Below the pieces are notes generated by a model. It searched no databases. It was given only the letters and a program-made list of their open reading frames with translations, and was not told where the DNA came from. The position numbers and the translations under genes were made by a program. DNA of 64,000 bases from Castellaniella sp041677825 (GTDB taxonomy: Bacteria > Pseudomonadota > Gammaproteobacteria > Burkholderiales > Burkholderiaceae_B), in contig NZ_JBAYPG010000004.1 in the NCBI RefSeq assembly GCF_041677825.1, positions 84,348-148,347 of the forward strand. Direction: 5' to 3'. Shown piece after piece: positions 17,609-26,091 of this stretch (positions are counted from its first letter, which is position 1; every line of letters begins with the position of its first letter).

Positions 17609-19393
17609 TCAGTGGTTGTCGCGGGCTTCACCGCGCTGCATGATGATGTCCAGGTACTGGGTGGCGGGCTCCATGCAGGCACCCGTGCCATGCTGGCCGA
17701 CCGTCTTGCGGTAGATTTCTTCCCAGGGGGTCTGGTTCTTCAGGATGGGTGGCTTCCAGGCATTGCGGCGGCTGGTGAGTTCGTCGTCGGAAATCAGTAC
17801 ATCGACCCGATGGGCATTCAGGTCGATACGCACCGTGTCGCCGCTGCGCAGCAGGACCAGGCCCCCGCCCACCGCCGATTCGGGCGAGACGTTCAGGATC
17901 GACGGACTGGCCGAGGTACCGCTCTGGCGCCCATCGCCCATGGTGGGCAGCGTATCGATGCCGCGCGATATGAGGGCGGCGGGTGGCTGCATGTTGACCA
18001 CCTCGGGCCCCCCCGGGTAGCCTACCGGGCCCACGTTGCGGATGACGAGCAGCGAGTGTTCGTCCACGCCCAGGTCCGGGTCCTCGATGCGTTCGTGGTA
18101 GTCTTCCGGGCCCTCGAAGACCACGGCCTTGAGGTCCACCCGGTTGGGGTGTTCGGGATCGCTCAGGTAGCGCTGGCGGAATTTTTCGTCGATGACGCTG
18201 ATCTTGATCACGGCGTTGTCGAACAGGTTGCCCGTGAGCACCACGTAGCCGGCTGCCTTCATCAGCGGGTTGTCCCAGGGTCGGATGACTTCGCGATCGG
18301 GCTCGGGTACCGAGGCCAGGTCCTCGCCCAGCGTCTTGCCGGTGACGGTCTTGACGTTGCCATGCAATTTGCCGGCCTGCATCAGTTCGCGCATGACGGC
18401 GGGTACGCCACCGGCCCGGTAGAAGGCTTCGCCCAGGTATTCGCCGGCGGGCTGGCAATTGACCAGCAGGGGAATGTCCGGCCCCAGGCGCTGCCAGTCG
18501 GCCAGGCTGTGTTCCACCCCCATGTGGCGGGCGATCGCGATGATGTGGATGGGGCAGTTGGATGAAGCGCCCAGGGCGGCCGCGGCCACCACGGCATTGT
18601 CGAACGCCTCTTTGGTCATGATGTCTGAGGGGCGCAGGTTTTCGTGCACCATCGCGACGATGCGCCTGCCGGTTTCATAGGCCATCCAGGCGCGGTCGCG
18701 ATAGGGGGCCGGAATGGCGGCGCAACCAGGCAGGGACATGCCCAGGGCTTCGGCCAGCGAGTTCATGGACAGGGCCGTGCCCATGGTGTTGCAGTGGCCC
18801 ACGGACGGTGCGGCGCTGGCCACGCTTTCGACGAATTCTTCGTAATCGATGTCGCCGGCGGCCAGATGTTTGCGCGCATCCCAGATCACGGTACCCGAGC
18901 CGGCCAGTTTGCCGCGCCACCAGCCATCGAGCATGGGGCCGCCCGACAGGACGATGGCCGGGATGTTGACCGTGGCGGCCGCCATCAGGCAGGCGGGCGT
19001 GGTCTTGTCACACCCGGTGGTCAGTACGACCCCGTCGATGGGGTAGCCGTGCAGGACTTCGACCAGGCCCAGGTAGGCCAGGTTGCGGTCCATGGCGGCC
19101 GTGGGGCGCTTGCCGGTTTCCTGGATGGGATAGACGGGAAATTCAAGCGGGATGCCGCCCATTTCGCGGATGCCGTCGCGCACGCGCTCGGCCAGCTGTA
19201 TGTGGTGGCGGTTGCAGGGGGCAAGGTCCGAGCCGGTCTGGGCAATCCCGATGATGGGCTTGCCCGACTGCAATTCGGCGCGGGTGATGCCGTAATTCAT
19301 GTAGCGCTCGATATAGAGCGCCGTCATGCCGGGATTGTCGGGGTTGTCGAACCACCGCCGGCTGCGCAACCGGGGTTTTTCTGAAGCGGACAT
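17609..19393 (-). CDS. IlvD/Edd family sugar-acid dehydratase (xylonate/L-arabinonate type)
   Basis: 594 residues, the length of pentonate dehydratases rather than of dihydroxy-acid dehydratase. Three cysteines that ligate the [2Fe-2S] cluster in the Caulobacter xylonate enzyme are at the same positions, C60 (DLAPCNRH), C128 (TTGCDKTTPA) and C201 (GHCNTMG). The family dehydrates aldonic acids such as D-xylonate, L-arabinonate or D-fuconate to 2-keto-3-deoxy acids using the cluster and Mg2+. It follows fucD-like and PAAT transporter genes in the same direction, with 118 bases between this start and the dehydratase stop. The start has AGGAGGCC upstream. A biosynthetic ilvD is separately present at 56197. 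Which sugar acid is used is not determinable by eye. Confidence 0.9.
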   Translation of the reverse strand: MSASEKPRLRSRRWFDNPDNPGMTALYIERYMNYGITRAELQSGKPIIGIAQTGSDLAPCNRHHIQLAERVRDGIREMGGIPLEFPVYPIQETGKRPTAAMDRNLAYLGLVEVLHGYPIDGVVLTTGCDKTTPACLMAAATVNIPAIVLSGGPMLDGWWRGKLAGSGTVIWDARKHLAAGDIDYEEFVESVASAAPSVGHCNTMGTALSMNSLAEALGMSLPGCAAIPAPYRDRAWMAYETGRRIVAMVHENLRPSDIMTKEAFDNAVVAAAALGASSNCPIHIIAIARHMGVEHSLADWQRLGPDIPLLVNCQPAGEYLGEAFYRAGGVPAVMRELMQAGKLHGNVKTVTGKTLGEDLASVPEPDREVIRPWDNPLMKAAGYVVLTGNLFDNAVIKISVIDEKFRQRYLSDPEHPNRVDLKAVVFEGPEDYHERIEDPDLGVDEHSLLVIRNVGPVGYPGGPEVVNMQPPAALISRGIDTLPTMGDGRQSGTSASPSILNVSPESAVGGGLVLLRSGDTVRIDLNAHRVDVLISDDELTSRRNAWKPPILKNQTPWEEIYRKTVGQHGTGACMEPATQYLDIIMQRGEARDNH

Positions 19394-19511
19394 GGCGAAA
19401 GGCCTCCTGAAAGTGCGGATCCGGCGGTGGTGCCCTGGGCTACAACCGCTGGATCAGGTGTGGGCGTGCGAGTTTCTGCGTGTTCAGGGTCGATGGTGAG
19501 CCGTTCGCGGC

Positions 19512-20792
19512 TCATGCCCCGAATCGATATTGTGCCAGCGAGGCGGGTTTCATCTCGACGGAATAGCCGGGTTGGACAGGCGGCATGTAGGCCGCATTGC
19601 GTATGCTGCAGGGATCCACGAAATGCTCGTGCAGGTGATCGACGTATTCGATGACGCGGCCCTCTTTGGTGCCCGAAAAGCACAGATAGTCGATCATGGA
19701 CAGGTGCTGCACGTATTCGCACAGGCCGACGCCGCCGGCATGTGGGCAGACCTTGAGGCCGTATTTGGCGGCCATGAGCATCACGGCCAGAACCTCGTTG
19801 ACCCCGCCCAGCCGACAGGCATCGATCTGCACCACGTCGATGGCGGATTCCATGATGAACTGCTTGAACAGGATGCGATTCTGGCACATCTCGCCGGTGG
19901 CCACCTGCATGCTGTCCTGCATGGCGGCTCGGATGCGCCGGTGGCCGGCTATGTCGTCGGGGCTGGTGGGTTCCTCGATGAACCAGGGGCGGGCAAAGGC
20001 CAGTTCCTTGAGCCAATCGATGGCCTGGTCGACTTCCCAGACCTGGTTGGCGTCGATCATCAGGTGGCGCTCCGGCCCGATGACCTCGCGCGCGATGCGC
20101 AGGCGGCGGATGTCGTCTTCCAGATCCCGACCGACCTTGAGCTTGATATGCGAGAAGCCCGCGTCTACGGCTTCCTGGGCCAGCCGGCGCAGCTTGTCGT
20201 CGCTGTAGCCCAGCCAGCCCGCCGATGTGGTGTAGCAGGGGTAGCCGTGGGCCGTCAGTTCGTCGATGCGTGCCTGCTTGCCTTCGGCCTGTCGGGTCAG
20301 CAGCGCCAGGGCTTCATCGGGCGTGATGCAGTCGGTGATATAGCGGAAGTCGATCAGGCGCACCAACTCTGCGGGTGAGAGGTCGGCTACCAGGCGCCAG
20401 ACGGGCTTGCCCTGTTCTTTGGCCCAGAGGTCCCAGACGGTATTGACCAGCGCGGCGGTGGCCAGGTGGATCGCCCCCTTGTCGGGCCCGATCCAGCGCA
20501 GTTGGCTGTCTGACGTGATGTGGCGCCAGAAGCGCCCCATGTCCTCGGTGATCCATTTCAGCTCCAGGCCCAGCAACAGGGGCTTGAGAGCGTCGATGGC
20601 GGCACATACGATTTCATTGCCCCGGCCGATGGTGAAGCTCAGCCCGTGTCCTTGCAGCCTGGGTTGATCCGTATGCAGGATGGCATAGGCGGCTGAATAG
20701 TCGGGATCCGGATTCATGGCGTCCGAGCCATCGAGGTTTTTCGAGGTGGGAAAACGGATATCCAGGACTTCTATGGATTGGATGACAGGCAT
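19512..20792 (-). CDS. L-fuconate dehydratase, enolase superfamily
   Basis: 426 residues. Active-site residues of the mandelate-racemase subgroup are visible at the positions recalled for the Xanthomonas enzyme: K217 and K219 (HIKLKV), metal ligands D247 (IDANQ), E273 (FIEEP) and E301 (TGEM), then D324 (VQIDACR) and H351 (CPHAGG). The enzyme removes water from L-fuconate to give 2-keto-3-deoxy-L-fuconate. The large N-terminal capping domain (SYAAYAILHTD-like) and C-terminal IEYVDHLHEHF are also characteristic of FucD/ENOSF1. It sits between a polar-amino-acid-type ABC transporter and an IlvD/Edd dehydratase on the same strand. Close relatives can also act on other aldonic acids, so the in vivo substrate is an inference. 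Confidence 0.92.
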   Translation of the reverse strand: MPVIQSIEVLDIRFPTSKNLDGSDAMNPDPDYSAAYAILHTDQPRLQGHGLSFTIGRGNEIVCAAIDALKPLLLGLELKWITEDMGRFWRHITSDSQLRWIGPDKGAIHLATAALVNTVWDLWAKEQGKPVWRLVADLSPAELVRLIDFRYITDCITPDEALALLTRQAEGKQARIDELTAHGYPCYTTSAGWLGYSDDKLRRLAQEAVDAGFSHIKLKVGRDLEDDIRRLRIAREVIGPERHLMIDANQVWEVDQAIDWLKELAFARPWFIEEPTSPDDIAGHRRIRAAMQDSMQVATGEMCQNRILFKQFIMESAIDVVQIDACRLGGVNEVLAVMLMAAKYGLKVCPHAGGVGLCEYVQHLSMIDYLCFSGTKEGRVIEYVDHLHEHFVDPCSIRNAAYMPPVQPGYSVEMKPASLAQYRFGA

Positions 20793-20902
20793 GGGGCGAC
20801 CTTATGGCGTCAGTAAGTGGAAGAACCTGCTGCCCTGGGTCAGGCGGCAGGCGGCAGGCAGCAGGCGGCGGGGCGAACCGGGCAGCGCGTCGGCGGGATC
20901 CC

Positions 20903-21715
20903 TCAGTTCACGATTTCGTCGGGCAGATCCGCACCGTGGTATTTCTTGTAGATGGTGTTGAGCTCACCGTTCTTGAGGTTCGTGCGGACCAGCTCGTTCA
21001 TCTTGTCGAGCAGGGCCTGGTTGTCCTTGGCCACGCCGATCCCCAGTTGCGAGGTGGCCATGACGATCTTGGTTTCCAGCGGTGCCTTGCCATCGGCTTC
21101 GAGCTGTTTGTTGAGCGAGGCAATGATCGCGGGGGCACCAGAGTAGATGTTGCCGCGTCCGCTGGTCACGGCCGTCATGGCTGTTGCGTCGTTTTCGTAG
21201 CGTACGATGCTTGTGCTCTTGGGGGCCATTTTCGTGACATTGGCATCGTTGGTGGTGCCGCGCGCCGTGACCACTGTCTTGCCGGCTAGGTCGTCCATGC
21301 TCTTGATGACCACATCGGCGGGTGCTGCAATGACCGACTGGATGACGGCGTAGGGGATCGTGAAGTCAACCACTTTCTGGCGCTCGGGGGTGATGGTCAG
21401 ACTCGAGATCACTACATCGGCCTTGTCGGTGAGCAGGAAAGGGATGCGGTTGGCCTGCGTGGTGGGCACGATCTCGAGAGCCACGCCCAGATCCCCGGCA
21501 AGCAGCTGCGCGCTTTCAACGTCGGAGCCGACTTCTTTGAGCGCAGCATCTTTCATGCCGTAGGGGGGCGCATTCAGGTCGACCGCCACGCGCAGCACTT
21601 TCTGCTGCTCGACGTGATCCAGTGAGGCGGCCCAGGAGGGAACAGCCGCCAGCATGAGTGCGGAAGCGGCAATGGCCAGAGTGGTCATGTTGCGATGCAG
21701 AGCAAAAGTTTTCAT
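20903..21715 (-). CDS. Amino-acid-type (PAAT) ABC transporter substrate-binding protein
   Basis: 270 residues, SBP_bac_3 family. Signal peptide at residues 1-~30 (MTTLAIAASALMLAAVPSWA). The ligand-site segment SLTITPERQKVVDFT holds the Arg that binds the alpha-carboxylate in amino-acid-binding relatives. The C-terminal GIGVAKDNQALLDKMNELV is also typical. It would capture its ligand in the periplasm for the permeases and ATPase encoded just upstream. It lies 39 bases after the ATPase gene and 110 bases before L-fuconate dehydratase on the same strand, so the cargo may be a sugar acid rather than an amino acid; that is inference. Confidence 0.92.
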   Translation of the reverse strand: MKTFALHRNMTTLAIAASALMLAAVPSWAASLDHVEQQKVLRVAVDLNAPPYGMKDAALKEVGSDVESAQLLAGDLGVALEIVPTTQANRIPFLLTDKADVVISSLTITPERQKVVDFTIPYAVIQSVIAAPADVVIKSMDDLAGKTVVTARGTTNDANVTKMAPKSTSIVRYENDATAMTAVTSGRGNIYSGAPAIIASLNKQLEADGKAPLETKIVMATSQLGIGVAKDNQALLDKMNELVRTNLKNGELNTIYKKYHGADLPDEIVN

Positions 21716-21754
21716 TTCAGTCTCCTGACGAGTGGATGCGGGCTTGGTTGGAGG

Positions 21755-22489
21755 TCAGAGCCCATTGCTGACGAAATCGCGCAGTTCGGGCGTGCCCGGA
21801 TTGCGCAGAATGTCTGGTGGCCCTGATTCATGCACGCGGCCCTGGTGCATGAAGATGATGCGATGTGCAAGCCTCATGGCAAAAGCCATTTCGTGTGTCA
21901 CCAGAACCATGGTCATGCCTTCGCTGGCCAGCGTTTCAATGACGCGCAGCACCTCTGCGGTGAGTTGCGGATCCAGTGCCGAGGTGACTTCGTCGAACAG
22001 CATCAGTTTGGGATCCATGGCGAGTGACCGCGCGATGGCCACGCGCTGCTGCTGCCCGCCGGACAATTGTTCGGGGTAGAACAGGAGCTTGTCGAGCAGG
22101 CCCACCTGTGTGAGTACCCTGCGCGCGACGTCCTGGGCCTGGCTCAGGGGCATCTTGCGTACCGAACGCGGCGCCAGGGTGATGTTCTGTTCAACCGTGA
22201 GGTGCGGAAAGAGGTTGTAGCTCTGAAAGACGATGCCCACGTCCAGGCGCAGGCGCTTGAGATCCTTGCTGCGCATGCCGGCGCCGAAGGTATGCCCGCA
22301 CACCATGATCTCGCCCTCGTCGATGATTTCGAGGTGATCCATGCAGCGCAGGGCCGTACTCTTGCCCGAGCCGCTGCGGCCGATGATGGCGATGATTTCG
22401 CCTCTGGACACGCTCAGGTCAATGCCCTTGAGTACATGGTTGTCACCGAACCACTTGTGTACATTCGTCAGGCGTACAACTTCTGTCAT
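21755..22489 (-). CDS. Polar-amino-acid-type ABC transporter ATP-binding protein
   Basis: 244 residues, a typical GlnQ/HisP-like ATPase. Walker A GRSGSGKST (residues ~37-45), signature LSGGQQQRVAIARSLA, Walker B KLMLFDEVTSALD, and switch His in VLVTHEM. It energises import by the two permeases encoded 10 bases upstream. Spacing indicates one transcript permease-permease-ATPase-binding protein. Confidence 0.95.
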   Translation of the reverse strand: MTEVVRLTNVHKWFGDNHVLKGIDLSVSRGEIIAIIGRSGSGKSTALRCMDHLEIIDEGEIMVCGHTFGAGMRSKDLKRLRLDVGIVFQSYNLFPHLTVEQNITLAPRSVRKMPLSQAQDVARRVLTQVGLLDKLLFYPEQLSGGQQQRVAIARSLAMDPKLMLFDEVTSALDPQLTAEVLRVIETLASEGMTMVLVTHEMAFAMRLAHRIIFMHQGRVHESGPPDILRNPGTPELRDFVSNGL

Positions 22490-22499
22490 GCGGGCCTCC

Positions 22500-23147
22500 T
22501 CAGGAGCCTGCCAGCGTCAGCCTGCGCTCCAGACGCAGGCTGAGCCAGGACAGCGGATAGCAGATGATGAAATACAGCATGGCGGCCACACCGAAATACA
22601 GGAATGGCTTGAAGGTCGAGTTGTTCAGGATCTTGGCGTTGTAGGAGAGCTCGGCAAAACCGATCACCAATGAGGCAAACGAGGTGTTCTTGACGATCTG
22701 CACCATGAACCCCACCGTGGATGGCGTCGCAATGCGGATGGCTTGCGGAAGAATCACCTTGAACATGCGCTGCAGGCGATTCAGGCCCAGGCATTCGGCC
22801 GCTTCCCATTGGCTGCGTGGCACTGACTCGATGCAGCCGCGCCAGATCTCACCGAGAAACGCCGCCGAGTGAATGGTCAGGGCGAGCACAGCGGCAAACA
22901 GTGCGGGCGTGTCGCCAAGCCCCAGGACTGACGGGCCATAAAAGCACAGGCCCATGATGACCAGCAAAGGCGTGCCCTGGATAATCTGGATGTAGCCTGA
23001 TGCGCCGTACCGCAGCAGCCGATTGTCGGATACCCGCATCAATGCCATGCACAGACCCAGCAGGCCTGCAAACAGGAAGGTCAGCACCGAGAGCAGGACG
23101 GTGCCCCAGGCGCCTTGCAGCAGATACAGGATCTGGTCGGGATTCAT
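22500..23147 (-). CDS. Polar-amino-acid-type ABC transporter permease
   Basis: 215 residues with about five hydrophobic segments. The cytoplasmic coupling loop has the EAA-type motif in SQWEAAECLGLNRLQRMFKVILPQA. It forms the membrane channel together with the permease encoded immediately upstream, whose stop is 9 bases before this start. PAAT systems normally have two related permeases, as here. Confidence 0.93.
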   Translation of the reverse strand: MNPDQILYLLQGAWGTVLLSVLTFLFAGLLGLCMALMRVSDNRLLRYGASGYIQIIQGTPLLVIMGLCFYGPSVLGLGDTPALFAAVLALTIHSAAFLGEIWRGCIESVPRSQWEAAECLGLNRLQRMFKVILPQAIRIATPSTVGFMVQIVKNTSFASLVIGFAELSYNAKILNNSTFKPFLYFGVAAMLYFIICYPLSWLSLRLERRLTLAGS

Positions 23148-23156
23148 GAGAGGGTC

Positions 23157-23840
23157 TCAGAGCAGCGTGCCGAGTTTGCGTTTGCGGACGAACATGAACT
23201 TGCCTGCCAGGATGAACATGCCGCGCACCAGCGCGGACATGATCAGATACATCACCCAGAGCACGACGAATACGTCGAAATTGCGGAAGGTCAGCGCCTG
23301 AATGTTTTCAGCCACGCCGAAGAGGTCTTCGGTGCCCACTGCCGACAGCAGGCTGGTAACCAGCATGAGCAGCACGAACTGGCTGGTGAGCGCTGGATAG
23401 ACCCGTTCCAGGGCAGGGACCAGAATGACGTGCCAATACACTTGCAGGGGCGACAGCCCCAGGCATTCACCTGCTTCGCGCTGGCTGCGCGGCACGGACT
23501 CGATGCCGGCGCGCACGATTTCACAGGTATAGGCGGTGATATTGATGACCAGGGCCAGGATGGCGCCCGCAAGGATGGACATGGTATAGCCCACGCTGGA
23601 CAGGCCGAAGATGAAAAAGTAGCTTTGAATGATGAGCGGCGTATTGCGGATGACTTCTACATAGGCGCCGACTGCCTTGCGTACCACGGGCCCACCTGAG
23701 CTGCGCGCAATGGCGCAGACAACACCCAGCACAAAACCAGCCAGGGTAGACCAGAACGACATGACCAGTGTGGTTTCGGCGCCGTCGAGCAGCATGGGCC
23801 AGTATTCGAGTACGGTGCCAAAGTCGAATTGGTAAGACAT
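23157..23840 (-). CDS. Polar-amino-acid-type ABC transporter permease
   Basis: 227 residues from ATG 23840 (YQFDFGTVLEYWPMLLDGAETT, the usual family opening). The open frame continues upstream to 23912, but that extension is not hydrophobic and overlaps the regulatory region. EAA-type loop SQREAGECLGLSPLQVYWHVI. First gene of the transporter operon; the promoter and the FadR-type operator lie in the 196 bases between it and the divergent regulator at 24037. Confidence 0.93.
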   Translation of the reverse strand: MSYQFDFGTVLEYWPMLLDGAETTLVMSFWSTLAGFVLGVVCAIARSSGGPVVRKAVGAYVEVIRNTPLIIQSYFFIFGLSSVGYTMSILAGAILALVINITAYTCEIVRAGIESVPRSQREAGECLGLSPLQVYWHVILVPALERVYPALTSQFVLLMLVTSLLSAVGTEDLFGVAENIQALTFRNFDVFVVLWVMYLIMSALVRGMFILAGKFMFVRKRKLGTLL

Positions 23841-23918
23841 GCGGGCTTTCCAGCGGCAAGAAGAACCGGGCCCCAGTAAGCAATTGACGGCCCATTGCGA
23901 CAGTCTAAACACAAAAAT

Positions 23919-23929
23919 TGGTAATACCA
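23919..23929. promoter_or_regulatory. FadR/GntR-subfamily operator between transporter operon and regulator
   Basis: TGGTA-A-TACCA is a perfect odd palindrome and fits the FadR-subfamily consensus TNGTNNNACNA. It lies 79 bases upstream of the permease start and 108 bases upstream of the regulator ATG. A second, imperfect match (CTGTCTGACCA, 23958-23968) lies 39 bases away. Binding by the adjacent regulator is inference. Confidence 0.6.
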
Positions 23930-24036
23930 GTTATGGATTTCCCTAGTTTATGGATACCTGTCTGACCAAAGTAGTCTGCAACACCTCATGAGCGACTAGA
24001 ATGGGCGGGCTTTGATGAACTACAGGAGCAGGCGCC

Positions 24037-24780
24037 ATGATCCCGAGCCAGCATCCGGCAGTCGTCGAGTCGACGCGGGGCTACCTGCAGATCGCCGAGG
24101 CACTGCGCCGCGAAATCAGCCGGCTGTCCCTGCCGGCCGGCTCGCGCCTGCCCTCCGAGCGTGAACTGGCGCTGCGCCTGCGGGTATCCCGGCCCAGCCT
24201 GCGTGAGGCACTGGTCGTGCTGGAACTCCAGGGCGAGATCGAGATTCGCGTGGGCTCGGGCATCTACCTGTGCCAGGCTGCGGCGCGCCAGGAGGCCGCA
24301 GCAGATGTCGGCCATGCCGTCAACGAGACCATCATGGGCTACAGCCCGAAAGAGGTGAGCGAGATGCGCTTCTTCCTGGAAAGCGGCGTGGCGGCGCATG
24401 CAGCCCGCCACATCTCGCGCAGCCAGATCAGGGATCTGGCCGAGAGCCTGGCGACCATGCGTACCGCGCTTGAACGTCGGCGTGGCCCGGGCGACCGCAC
24501 GCTGGCCGATGCAGACCGCAGCTTTCATCTGACCCTGGCAGCCACGGCCGACAACCGCCTGCTTTCACAGACGGTCAGTGAACTGTTCGATCAGCGCTAC
24601 ATGCCCATCGCCGGCTCGATGCACCGGCTGTTCGAAAAGCAGACAGTCTGGGATGATGCCTTGCAGGAGCACACGGATATCTATCACGCCGTGGCCGACC
24701 GTGATCCGCTGCAGGCCATGGCGGCAATGCAGCGCCACCTGAAACGCGCGCATGCCCGCCTCATGACGGTGATCGGCTGA
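24037..24780 (+). CDS. FadR-family (GntR superfamily) transcriptional regulator with FCD domain
   Basis: 247 residues. N-terminal winged helix-turn-helix (residues ~13-78: IAEALRREISRLSLPAGSRLPSERELALRLRVSRPSLREALVVLELQGEIEIRVGSGIYL). The C-terminal FCD ligand domain has the Asp/His metal pattern (ADRSFHLTLAATADN, ...HTDIYHAV, ...MQRHLKRAH). FCD regulators typically sense organic or sugar acids. It is divergent from the PAAT transporter, fuconate dehydratase and IlvD/Edd genes, and convergent with the FAH-family gene, making it the likely local regulator of sugar-acid use. The operator-like palindrome at 23919 supports autoregulation. Confidence 0.94.
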   Translation: MIPSQHPAVVESTRGYLQIAEALRREISRLSLPAGSRLPSERELALRLRVSRPSLREALVVLELQGEIEIRVGSGIYLCQAAARQEAAADVGHAVNETIMGYSPKEVSEMRFFLESGVAAHAARHISRSQIRDLAESLATMRTALERRRGPGDRTLADADRSFHLTLAATADNRLLSQTVSELFDQRYMPIAGSMHRLFEKQTVWDDALQEHTDIYHAVADRDPLQAMAAMQRHLKRAHARLMTVIG

Positions 24781-24802
24781 TGCCCGCGCCTGTTGCCACC
24801 GC

Positions 24803-25966
24803 TCAGCCCAGCAGGCCGCGGCGCGCCAGATTGTCCATGAGCCAGTGGATGCCGCGCGTCCATTCAGGGGCTTTTTCACTATGGGTGACCCGGTTCACCA
24901 GGCAGCCCAGGCGGGGTGATGAAATGCGCACAATGTCGCCCAGGTGGTGCGTGAAGCCCTGGCCCGGGGCATCACGATCGTCGGTGGGCGCAAACAGCGT
25001 GCCCGTGAACAGCATGAAGCCATCGGGGTATTGGTGGTGGCGGCCACAGGTCTGGGCCACCAGGTCTTCCAGATCGCGGCTGATGCGATGGGTCGAGCTC
25101 GAGCCATTGAGTTCGAAGCCATCCGTGCCGGTGACATTCAGGCGGATTTCCAGGTGGCGCGCTTCGTCGAGCGTGAATTGTGCGTCGAACAGCCGGATGA
25201 ACGGGCCGATGGCACATGAGGCATTGTTGTCTTTGGCCTTGCCCAGCAGCAGCGCGCTGCGCCCTTCGACATCGCGCAGGTTGACGTCATTGCCCAGCGT
25301 CACGCCGCGTATCTGGCCACGCGAATTCACCGCCAGCACCAGTTCGGGCTCCGGGTTGTTCCACTCGGACGCCTCGAGGATGCCGATTTCGGCGCCCGTG
25401 CCCACGGCGGACAGCACCGGGGCCTTGGTGAAGACTTCGGCATCGGGCCCAATGCCGACTTCCAGGTACTGTGACCAGAGCCCTTCCTGGATCAGGTATT
25501 CGCGCACCTGGGCGGCTTCTTTTGAACCGGGGCGGATGTCGGACACGGCCGTGCCGATGGCCTGGCCGATCTGCGCCCGGATGCGGGCGGCCTCGGCGGG
25601 GCTGCCCCCGGCCCGTTCTTCGATGACGCGCTCGAGCATGCTGTCGGCAAACGTGACGCCGCAGGCCTTGATCACCTGCAGATCGCAAGGCGCCACGAAG
25701 TGGGCGGCCCGGGGCTTGGGTTCGAGCGTGTGGTGCAACAGATCATCCAGCGCCCAGCGGGTGCTGGGTGCGCTTTGCGCCACCAGGGCGGCGATGTCGT
25801 CACGCTCGAGCAGGCGTGATACCGTGGGGCACACGGGGGTCAGATCATGCACGGCGCCGCGGTATATGGCCACTATGCTGGGCCCCTGGTCTTCGGGGTC
25901 GTGGATCCGGCCAATCAGCAGGGCCCGGGCTGGATCTTCTGGCAGCAGACTTGGAGAGCGGTTCAT
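24803..25966 (-). CDS. Fumarylacetoacetate-hydrolase-family protein, likely sugar-acid catabolic
   Basis: 387 residues from ATG 25966; a TTG at 25984 would add six residues, and neither start has a strong ribosome site. The FAH catalytic core lies in the C-terminal two thirds: GVTFADSM...ERVIEERAGG, PEPELVLAVNSRGQIRGVTLGNDVNLRD, ALLLGKAKDNNASC and DGFMLFTGTLFAP. In sugar-acid pathways, FAH-fold enzymes either cleave 2,4-diketo-3-deoxy acids or dehydrate 2-keto-3-deoxy pentonates; the longer ~390-residue form resembles the latter (XylX-like). It converges with the FadR regulator, 22 bases between stops, and is divergent from the Bug gene at 26092. No ketoglutarate-semialdehyde dehydrogenase is in the window, so the pathway end is unresolved. 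Confidence 0.85.
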   Translation of the reverse strand: MNRSPSLLPEDPARALLIGRIHDPEDQGPSIVAIYRGAVHDLTPVCPTVSRLLERDDIAALVAQSAPSTRWALDDLLHHTLEPKPRAAHFVAPCDLQVIKACGVTFADSMLERVIEERAGGSPAEAARIRAQIGQAIGTAVSDIRPGSKEAAQVREYLIQEGLWSQYLEVGIGPDAEVFTKAPVLSAVGTGAEIGILEASEWNNPEPELVLAVNSRGQIRGVTLGNDVNLRDVEGRSALLLGKAKDNNASCAIGPFIRLFDAQFTLDEARHLEIRLNVTGTDGFELNGSSSTHRISRDLEDLVAQTCGRHHQYPDGFMLFTGTLFAPTDDRDAPGQGFTHHLGDIVRISSPRLGCLVNRVTHSEKAPEWTRGIHWLMDNLARRGLLG

Positions 25967-26091
25967 GGCAGGGCTGTATTTCAAGGTTTTTTGGCAGAGG
26001 TGTCGGTGATATCCCTAGTGGTAGGGCATTCACTATGTTCTTTAGGATCATAACCTCTTGTTGGCATCATCCGATGGATAAGGAGAATGAC

